From: Phoronis australis | Lineage: Eukaryota; Phoronida; Phoronidae | Direction: 5' to 3' | Assembly: GCA_002633005.1 (NCBI GenBank) | Contig: NMRA01000054.1 | Location: 1,075,564-1,139,563, forward strand | DNA: 64,000 nt | Shown: positions 56,019 to 64,000 of the stretch, piece by piece | How positions within the stretch are numbered: the first letter of the stretch is position 1 | How the letters are laid out: each line of letters begins with the position of its first letter | Program-made: the position numbers and the translations under genes | The notes under the pieces: model-generated | Seen by the model: the letters and a program-made list of their open reading frames with translations, nothing else | Told to the model about the DNA's origin: nothing | The model's database searches: none

Positions 56019-56354
56019 GTGGCGGATCTAGGATACCCGTCACGGGGGGCCCAACATATGTTGCCTCGTGGAATTGGGCAAAGTGCGATTGTATGTGCAC
56101 AGGCGGCCCGAAAGTTGCAGAGGCCAGGGATGTAGACCGTTGGACCTTCTGTTCAGAAAATATCTATCGGTGAACTAAAAAAACAGGAACAGGATTCCGC
56201 TGTGATCTGGAGTCTGAGCCCCCCTCTTCCGCTACCGGTCCTAGTTACTGAACTCAATATTTCCTCACGCTTCACGCTCTCGCTGTTTCATTATGCTTGC
56301 GGCAGCCAAGGGGGGGAGGACTGGGGCCCCTGCCCCCCCTAAATCCGCCTATGA
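56019..56354. mobile_element. CAGTGGCGGATCTAGG repeat, copy 2
   Basis: Same ends and internal blocks as the copy at 47564 (start CAGTGGCGGATCTAGG, end CCCCCCTAAATCCGCCTATG), slightly longer. Non-autonomous. Confidence 0.7.
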
Positions 56355-56825
56355 AACTGTCCGTTTGCACCATTAAGGAACGTGGCACTTTTTTGTGGTT
56401 TCATTCCATAAAGGTAGCTTTCATTTAATTTTGAAGGTAGCATGATCACTAAGTCGTGGTATGGTTACAAGAGATTACAAGTCTGGTGTGGTAGTTGCAA
56501 AAATAACTCAAATTTTTTTTTAAAGCTTCATAAATCTAAATATCATGTTTGAACAACTTCAAAATGATCTCTCTCTAACTCTACAGACATAGTTTATGTT
56601 AGAGGTACACGTCAAAAAGTAATTCAACAGTTTACTTTTAGTGACGACAGCTCGACTAAGGCTTTGAGTTGCGGCAGTAATCCAGTGCCCTTCCCTGTGC
56701 CGATCGAATCTCTGAATTTTGACCGGGAGAGAAGTTCAGTTGAACGCCAGCCTACGATTTATGAATAACAAAAATGAACCTCTGATACAAAACAAAATAA
56801 TTTCCGTTAGGTTGAAATAAATATA
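56355..56825. other. Spacer without features
   Basis: No gene or repeat recognised. Confidence 0.6.
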
Positions 56826-57990
56826 AAAATGAAAGCGCTCCGAGGAGCGAAACTTGGCGAAATTAACCAAAAAGATGACGATAAAGATGATGACGAAGAT
56901 GACGAATATGACGACGATGGTGGCGAGGATGAACAAAAGAAGTAATAATAACATACACATGACGAACGTACAAGTCCGAAATCAGTAAGAAAAAGCCTAC
57001 AGTCTTGAGCGACACTTGGCGAAATTAACGGAAAAGACAACGACGGAGATGATGACGAAGATGATGACGATGATGACGAATATGATGATGGTGGTGGCGA
57101 TGATGAACAACATCACAACATTCATATGGCGAACTTAGATGTCATAAATCAATAAGAAATAGGCTACAGTCTAGTTCAATAGAAGATAAACCAACATCAA
57201 TGCAGCAAGAGCGCTCAACAAAGGAACAGCGTTATCAGAAAATCTCAAATAACTAAAAAAGTAGACGTTCTAGCGAAAAATGGAGAACATCTTCAGAAAG
57301 CCCATTCAAAATTCTATCTAAACTGATGGTATCGCTTAATTCCGTAAAATTTTCGAAAAAAATGAAACTGCGTTTTTTTAAGATGTTCAAAGTCAAATAA
57401 CTTGAAAACGGTAAGCCTGAAAAAAAATTGTTACAGGCCATTTGAAAGAATATACTTCAAAGAATCCACATGCAAAAAATCACGTCTTTTTTTCTTCCTG
57501 TTTAAAATGGCACTCCAGCACGACTGAAAATGGGTCAACATGCGCCAGATCCGCCATCTTGAAAGCAACTTCCGGTTTTTTAGCTTTGTATAATAGCATG
57601 TCATAAGAAACTAATACCTGTAAAAATTCGAAGGAATTGGTCTTATAATGCGCCCTCTACAGGAGAAGACGTTTTTAGGCCAAAATCGAGGTGCTTATGC
57701 GCGATCGCCGATATTTCCGCCATCTTTAACCGGAAGTTAATAATTTCAGGTATACTTGTAGCAAACTTCTGGTCAATTAACTGTGCCAATTCTTAGCCTT
57801 TTACGTAAAAAATTGTACTCTCCAGAAGCATTTGAACCTTTAAATGAAAACAAAATGGCCGCTACAGCCGCCATCTTGGATTCGATTTTGACGAAAAACA
57901 ATAGGCTTCCAGTACTTCTAGAACTACGTGTTATGTGTAAATTTCGTGACGATTGGACGAAAATTGCAACCTGTATCGTGCCAACAACCA
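56826..57990. repeat. 1.16-kb tandem unit, copy 1
   Basis: Starts aatgaaagcgctccgaggag, then ACTTGGCGAAATT and a GATGAC-rich simple-sequence stretch (56872-56935, 57040-57110), and ends gccatcttggattcg...gtatcgtgcc. Directly followed by a second copy. The minus-strand frames over the GATGAC runs give only Ile/Val/Phe/Ser-rich low-complexity peptides. Confidence 0.85.
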
Positions 57991-59137
57991 AAAAATGAAA
58001 GCGCTCCGAGGAGCGAAACTTGGCGAAATTAACCAAAAAGATGACAATAAAGATGATGACGAAGATGACAAATATGACGAAGATGGTGGCAAGGATGAAC
58101 AAAAGAAGTAATAATAACATACACATGACGAATGTAGAAATCCGAAATCAGTAAGAAAAAGGCTAGTCTTGAGCAACACACGACGGAGATGATGACGAAG
58201 ATGATGACGATGATGACGAATATGCTGATGGTGGTGGCGATGATGAACAACATCACAACATTCATATGACGAACTTAGATGTCATAAATTAATAAGAAAT
58301 AGGCTACAGTCTAGTTCAATAGAAGATAAACCAACTTCAATGCAGCAAGAGCGCTCAACAAAGGAACGGCGTTATCAGAAAATCTCAAATAACTCGAAAA
58401 GTGGACGTCCTAGCGAAGAATGAAAAACATCTTCTGAAAGCCCGTTCAAAATTCTATCTAAACTGATGGTATCGCCAAATTCCGTAAATTTTTCGAAAAA
58501 AATGAAATTTTGCGTTTTTTCTAAGAAATTCAAAGTCAAATAACTCGAAAACGATAAGTCTGAGAAAAAATTGTTACAGGCCATTTGAAAGAATATACTT
58601 CAAAGAATCCACATGCAAAAAATCACGTCATGATTTTCCTCTCCCGTTTAAATGGCACCTAAGTACGACTGAAAATGGGTCAACATGCGCAAGATCCGCC
58701 ATCTTGAAAGCAACTTCCGGTTTTTTGGGTTGATATAATAGCATGTCATAAAAAACTAATATCCGTAAAACTTCGAAGGAATTGGCCTTATAATGCGCCC
58801 TCTACAGGAGAAAACGTTTTTAGGCCAAAATCGAGGTACGCATGCGCGATCGCCGATATTTCCGCTATCTTTAACCGGAAGTAAACAATTTCCGGTGTTC
58901 ATGTAGTGCACGTCCGATCCATTTATTGTGCTTATTTTCAGCTCTGTACGTAAAAAATTGTAGCCTCCAGAAGCCTTTGAATCTTAAAATGAAAACAAAA
59001 TGGCCGCCACAGCCGCCATCTTGGATTCGATTTTGACGAAAAACAATAGGCTTCCAGTACTTCCGGAACTACGTGTTATGTGTAAATTTCGTGATGATCA
59101 GACGAAAATTGCCACCTGTATCGTGCGAACAAAAAAG
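57991..59137. repeat. 1.16-kb tandem unit, copy 2
   Basis: Repeats copy 1 with scattered substitutions and a small deletion removing the second ACTTGGCGAAATT. The order of blocks is identical, so it is a head-to-tail duplication. Confidence 0.85.
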
Positions 59138-59155
59138 TTAGTGACAGAGCAACAT

Positions 59156-59181
59156 ACTTGGCGAAATTTATTTCGCCAAGT
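59156..59181. repeat. 26-bp palindrome ACTTGGCGAAAT-TT-ATTTCGCCAAGT
   Basis: Two 12-bp arms, perfect, 2-base spacer. The same word opens the tandem units at 56852 and 58018, and a one-mismatch inverse copy (atttcaccaagt) lies at 61769-61780, so it may be a terminal repeat shared by the tandem units and the adjoining transposon relic. Confidence 0.7.
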
Positions 59182-59602
59182 AAAAACAAAATAAAAATGT
59201 CATCGCTAGTGTGCTGAGATCCAGCAGGTGCCGAGACAAAGACGGCCAGACGTAGGAAACTCGGGATTCAAAATCTGAGATAGACTTGCACCATAGCCAC
59301 CAAGCTGAAAAGTGCGTATCTTGGAACTAATATATTTGTGTTTATTGTAGCCTTATTATAGCAACATATCGCTATTGGTTCAGCTGCTCCTGTGGCCGTA
59401 CAGTTTGATCCATAGTTTACGCTTTTCAACATAATTTTTCGGCTTAGGACATGCCAAGAAATGACGGGAGCAGCATAATGGCTGTCGGTGCTACACACGC
59501 CATATCAACACCGTTTCCCCATTCTTAGCGGACAATTTCTTGAGCTATAGACTAAAGTAAGTTTTACTCGACTACGTGTGGTTTGTCGGGTAAAATGGCG
59601 GC

Positions 59603-60768
59603 TTGGAAACGCAGACGAAGGTGTGCCAAGAATGCTGCGTTCTGATTGGTCAATTAAGCCAGTCAGTCATAATCCTGGCGATAGGTCAATTGGAAAGCAC
59701 ACGGAAAAAGCTGTCATTTGAAAAATTTCATTTGGACAGCATGATACATAAAGTAGGGGCAATCAAGTTCTATACCGGTTTCAGTGATTATGATCACTTC
59801 CTGGTCTTGTTCAATTTCTTGAAAGAAGACATCAACAACTTAGTCTACTGGGGTTCATCACTGAAAGATCCCGATCAGCCGAGACGTGGAAAAAGAGCTC
59901 TGACCCCTGAAAATGAGTTGTTTATGGTGCTTTGTCGTTTGAGACTTGGATTACTTGAAGAGGACCTGACGTTCAGGTAATTTATGTTTAAATATTCTTA
60001 TCTTGTTAAATCCTTCACTACTTTTTAAATCTATAGTTTATCAGGCACTGGTTAATCAAGAAAGTATGAGACCAATCACTTAGTGTAGGTCGAAACAATC
60101 AGAAGCTAACAAATATGCTCATACATTAATGTATACTATTTATTTCAGGTTTGGGGTACATGTTTCCACTATTTCACGAGTATGTTCAACTTATTTTGAT
60201 TTACTTCATCGTCGCTGTCGAGAAATACCTATTTGGGCTACAAAAGATGTTGTCGACGAATTTATGCCTCAGTGCTTTAAACAAGAGTATCCCAGCACTC
60301 GTGTACAACCAGAAACCTATTCCTCTTACAAAAGTCACAACACCGCATAGGGGCTTGTTGGTATCTCTCCAATGGACACATTACTCTAGCTAGCGACTTA
60401 GTTCCAGGAAGGACGTCTGACAAGGAGATTACAGAGAAGAGTGGGCTTATCGATGGTCTTGATGTTGGCGATTCAGTTATGGCAGACCGAGGCTTTTTGA
60501 TTGATGGATACTTGGCGCAAAAACAAGTTAAACTTAACATTCCACCATTTTTGAATGGCCACGATCAGCTGTCACGACGAGGCGCATTGCACTATTGAGA
60601 ATCCACGTGGAACGCGTGATAGAAAGAATTAAAAACTTTAGAATACTCCAGTTCGTCTTTCCAAACAGCATGTCAACTAACCTCAACAAAATATGGGTTA
60701 TTTGTTGTTATCTTGTAAATTTCACTAACTCCCCAATAGTTGGTGAATCAACCGAGCTGATGACGGTA
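59603..60768 (+). pseudogene. DDE transposase (DDE_Tnp_4, ISL2EU/Harbinger-like), broken
   Basis: Two exons split by a 172-bp GT-AG intron (59977-60148, phase 2). The first reads KKLSFEKFHLDS, IKFYTGFSDYDHFL, then LTPENELFMVLCRLRLGLLE; the second FGVHVSTISRV, YSSYKSHNT, then GDSVMADRGFLIDGYLA, LNIPPFLNG and IHVERVIERIKNFRILQ. These are the typical blocks of metazoan DDE_Tnp_4 transposases, including the aspartate in MAD and the glutamate before RIKNF. Lesions: in-frame TAG after HNTA (about 60349), a 1-base frameshift near 60370, and a frameshift with apparent loss of residues near 60575. The true start is unknown. Dead copy, moderately old. Convergent to the YqaJ-like remnant. Confidence 0.8.
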
Positions 60769-61261
60769 CCAAGGAACATGCAGAGGAAAGAACAATGTAA
60801 TAATCATTTAAAATACTGAAAAATGAACAAGATGTAATAAAAAATATATATACAGTGCATATGTACATTTATTCATCTATCTCAAAAAACGCCATTAGAA
60901 TTTTCGTTATAAAGCCAAAGGCAGACTTTTTGTACAGTGTAATTAAGAATACAACTTATATTTTTTACAAAAATACCTTTATACCTCTTGCGTGTTGATT
61001 TGTCAAAAAGGACTAAATGACAATACCCAACGGCGTTTTTGAGACGACTGGTGTGTTTTTATTAGAAAAAGGTGCATTCATGGCAAAATAACTTTTCGAT
61101 CAATTTTAATGAATTCAAACCTTTTTAAATGGGTTACTTTGGCATGTATGAATGTACCTTTTTGAAAAGTGAAATAGTTAACATAGTAATAATAATGGAG
61201 CATAAATACAAAACGTATTTTTATGTACCCCGATCACTTTTCCTTCACTGGTTCAAACTAA
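60769..61261. other. Spacer between transposase and nuclease remnants
   Basis: AT-rich, probably 3' sequence of the two converging genes of the relic. AATAAA-like words occur at about 60836. No other feature. Confidence 0.5.
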
Positions 61262-61680
61262 TCACTTGTACGTATACCGTGAAGATTTCGTATACAGCCG
61301 TACCCCAGCCTTTAGTCTTCCACTCAATATTTCTGCTACAATACCTCTATGATAAAAAGTATTTAACTTCGGAACGAGTTTAGTTTCATAAAATTCATTG
61401 TCAAATATTCTTTGAATGAATATTTCACCTGCGACCTCAGGTAACACAGCTGCACAAAGTAATTGTGGTTGATATTCAGATTCAAAGAGGGTGGCTGCAG
61501 CTGTCTGACGTTTATGTCAATCTCGCCAAAACTGCACGAATGCAATACAGAGTCTCTAAAAAGTTCACTTGTCTGAGACTTTCCTGTTAAGCAAAAACGC
61601 TTCATTTTCTGTGCTAGTTGGATCAGCGTGTTGCCTTCCTCGTCGTACGGGCATTTCACTTCTAAATTCTACTCACGTTG
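61262..61680 (-). pseudogene. YqaJ-like exonuclease remnant
   Basis: On the minus strand the frame upstream of 61630 gives EVKCPYDEEGNTLIQLAQ and RFCL, then LNINHNYFVQLC. After a frame change near 61440 it gives IFDNEFYETKLVPKLNTFY. EVKCPY carries the E-x-K metal-binding motif of the YqaJ/lambda-exonuclease fold, and the later blocks match the family's NHNYYYQ and FDEEFW..MLPKL regions. The frameshift and missing amino end show it is broken. In ISL2EU-type transposons a YqaJ gene accompanies the transposase, so this is probably the second gene of the same relic. Confidence 0.65.
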
Positions 61681-62306
61681 ATCGGATACAAAATGCGACA
61701 TGTAGCATGGCAGCAAAGAAACGAACAAAAAAAAACTCATGACAAAACAACAAACTTGAAGGAATTTCATTTCACCAAGTAAAAAGATTTCATGATGAAT
61801 CAAAAGACTGAGAAATACCGACGTTTCGACGGCGACCAAGACATCCGGCAGTGATGGCGCTAGCTGTAACAACAAAACGGAAGGAGCGATCTGTTGTGAG
61901 ACCAACCGAACTGGAACGAGGAATTGGCCAATAAAAAACAGATATCTGAGCAACAAATCTTGACAGATAGCACGTTAAAGATAGCATTTGGCGAGATCTA
62001 CCCACACGTCGAAACATCGGAGCCATGACTCGAGAAAAATGCAAAAATTGCAAAACAGCCACCGGAGCGTTACTTTGCGTCCCATTTCAAACTAAAACAG
62101 CAGACTTCGAGATATTGACACATATACTGTGTTTAAATTTCATGCTGATCGGATAAGTAATCTGATATTTTAAAACACCGGTGTCGCCGTCTGCAATTCG
62201 ATGCCTGGGCAATGGGTCAACGATACCACCACGAGCAATGGCCGCTCATGATGCTGTTAAGTCAACTAAGTCAATAAATTAAAAGAGGTACGCAAGAGGA
62301 TATATA

Positions 62307-62416
62307 TAGATTATTACATGGCGTTATCCTCCGTATTCTAGAGCCCGTGTGGATTTGGAGAAATCCACGAGGGCTCTAGATAAGGGGGATAACGACTGAG
62401 AACATGTAATAATCTA
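62307..62416. repeat. 110-bp hairpin
   Basis: The left arm (agattattacatg ... gttatcctcc ... tctagagccc) and right arm (gggctctaga ... gggggataac ... catgtaataatct) pair inversely, with a small loop at ggaga. Probably a short fold-back MITE. Confidence 0.7.
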
Positions 62417-63053
62417 TTTATACCACATACTGAACAAGAAACATTGCAATGAATCGATCTACCTTTCTCCACTCGCCTCGGCTTTGTAACTACTTTCTAT
62501 GTCAGAGGCCAGGGGTCGGAGGTCGTGACCTTTTAAGAAAAGCCGACTCGGAGATTTTTTGTCAAATAATGTTTTTATTCAAAACCAATTGAAAATTTAA
62601 ACAAAACAGAAATAAAGTGAATGTATAAATTAAGGTTTAGCAACTATTATAGCTTACTACACATTTTAGCATGCTAAGCTTCGACCGAGAAAATATTGTC
62701 TGCTAAAGTAGGTTACCACTGGTAACTGAGTATAATGCTCAAGTCAAAGGATCCCGACGACGCCATACCCGCATTCAAATTGAAAACCGGTGATTTACAA
62801 GTAAGAGAACATGAGAGAAAAATTTCACTGAATTAAAATATCGTTTTTTTATGGAAATTATGCGTCTTATTTTTCTTAGCGTATAAATGTCGGTACAATG
62901 CCCTTTGTTGAATATGCAATTGTTGCGCGTGCTCATTTAAGTATTCTATTTTCACGTTCGATGACGTCAGCCGCTGAGTGCTGCAATGGTAAAGTCGACG
63001 ACTCGAAACTCTTGCGGACTGAGTTCGAAACCTGCCTCGATTCCCGCCAAAAT

Positions 63054-63075
63054 GTTATCTCACTGGTGAGATAAC
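63054..63075. repeat. 22-bp palindrome
   Basis: GTTATCTCAC-TG-GTGAGATAAC, perfect arms of 10. Followed by ttattacacgg, similar to ttattacatgg of the 62.3-kb hairpin, so it may be a related repeat end. Confidence 0.6.
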
Positions 63076-63921
63076 TAAATGGGTTATTACACGGTTGTAT
63101 TGGCTACTCGAGCTAATATTGTGGCATAAAAGCACGTGCATCACGGAATCTGCTTCACGCACTTTTGATACAAGGCACAAGCAGTAACGAGATACAGATA
63201 AAATCACCGATTTAGCCGATTTATAAATCCGTGTATAAATAAGTTGAATGCTGGTAAAACCTTTAACATCAATAAATATCACATTAATAGTCCAGAAATA
63301 ACCTCCTGGCCTACTCAAAATCTATCTCGCAATTCAACAGCAGGTTACACGCTCATTTCATGTCGAATGTATGCCACACAAAATCTCTAGATCATCTTAG
63401 CCAAGTACATTGCAGTCTATGAAAATACAACCAACTTCTTTGCAAACATGGAACAGCTAGGAACACCAGAGGGGTGTGAAGGTTGTTTTTATTCTTCCAT
63501 AATAAATGTTTGTAAGCGGGCAAATGATTTTTAAATTTCCGCCTTAAGTCCTAACACTTCCAAACTTAAGCCTTTCAAACGAACGTTTATGACGAAAACA
63601 AAATTCTTCAACCAGTTTTGTAAAGTCCTATACCACCTCTAGGTTACATAATGAACCAATCCCACTCCTAATGTAGCAAAAGGATCCCGTTCATAAAGGA
63701 TACTAAGTAATGTCCTTCTAAAATATCATGTGAAATGTCAAATCATATCAAGCGGTTTGGAAGTCCAGTTTTACTTTTCATGAACTTCAGTTGCACTGCA
63801 CGCAATCCTTTATGAATTTACCGTAGTTGGCTACAGACTGGCCCATTTTTATAAAAACTCGCAACGCAGAGAAACGTCTTCACAAATTACACCCTATAGC
63901 TTATGCAGCTCTTGAGGAGGC

Positions 63922-63992
63922 GGTGTGGCCTAGTGTGATATGTGCCTGCTTTCTTTACTCGAGATCGTGGGTTCGAATCCCACTGGGTCAAA
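63922..63992 (+). repeat. tRNA-derived SINE head (or tRNA pseudogene)
   Basis: It has an A-box-like TGGCCTAGTG and a perfect T-arm/B box, GTGGG-TTCGAAT-CCCAC. The 3' acceptor strand tgggtca has no partner on the 5' side, so it is not a functional tRNA. The window ends before any SINE body or tail can be seen. Confidence 0.55.
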
Positions 63993-64000
63993 TTGCTAAA

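Larger units (their letters stand above)
61681..64000. other. Right flank with small palindromes and SINE-like end
   Basis: No gene is recognised. Features: one-mismatch inverse terminal word at 61769-61780, a hairpin at 62307-62416, a 22-bp palindrome at 63054-63075, and the tRNA-like sequence at the extreme end. Hydrophobic minus-strand frames at 61669-62062 match nothing I know. Confidence 0.55.

Noticed and set aside
56736..58265. Minus-strand frames resembling membrane proteins (Ile/Val/Leu/Phe runs)
   Set aside because: They translate GATGAC simple-sequence runs inside the tandem 1.16-kb units; periodic, duplicated and without gene context.
63922..63992. Functional tRNA gene
   Set aside because: T arm is perfect but the 3' acceptor strand has no complementary 5' strand, so a cloverleaf does not form.
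1..64000. CRISPR array, bacterial operons or prophage
   Set aside because: Introns, GT-AG splice sites and an NMDA receptor show this is animal DNA; none of the tandem repeats has the spacer pattern of CRISPR.

Overview
This 64-kb window is AT-rich, intron-rich animal DNA. It carries one clear protein-coding gene, an NMDA-type ionotropic glutamate receptor subunit orthologous to GluN1 (GRIN1). The gene lies on the + strand from about 6.45 kb to at least 43.7 kb, and possibly to 47.1 kb. Long introns, GT-AG junctions, many small inverted-repeat DNA transposons and a relic with an ISL2EU-like transposase/YqaJ pair point to an invertebrate metazoan. A marine invertebrate, perhaps a deuterostome, is my guess; the sequence alone does not fix the phylum. 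There are no bacterial features.

Layout. 1-6448: upstream DNA with repeats and no recognisable gene. 6449-41485: sixteen constitutive GRIN1 coding exons that join in frame at every junction (2685 nt, 895 codons). They encode a signal peptide, amino-terminal domain, split glycine-binding domain, M1, pore loop M2, M3, M4 and the start of the cytoplasmic tail. Intron 2 alone is about 16 kb and is full of mobile elements and tandem repeats. After exon 16, three candidate tail exons (42150, 43438 and 46922) all accept a phase-0 splice, and each reaches its own stop, which suggests alternative C-termini. 47.1-64 kb: intergenic or repeat DNA. It holds two copies of a repeat starting CAGTGGCGGAT, a 1.2-kb element with perfect nuclear-receptor-type DR1 sites, a tandem 1.16-kb duplication, and a decayed DNA transposon with a spliced DDE transposase (59.6-60.8 kb) facing a broken YqaJ nuclease (61.3-61.7 kb). 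A tRNA-like SINE head ends the window.

Sequence-level oddities of the receptor: the position equivalent to the glycine-contact Ser688 is alanine; the DRPEER motif after M3 reads DRPTAP; the ligand-domain loop has two additional cysteines; and the position of Phe484 is tyrosine. The pore asparagine, the SYTANLAAF gate and the Pro/Thr/Arg/Asp ligand contacts are intact. Assembly blemishes are single Ns at 14285 (next to an exact-looking 276-bp duplication) and 32220, and a 144-N gap at 54106-54249.
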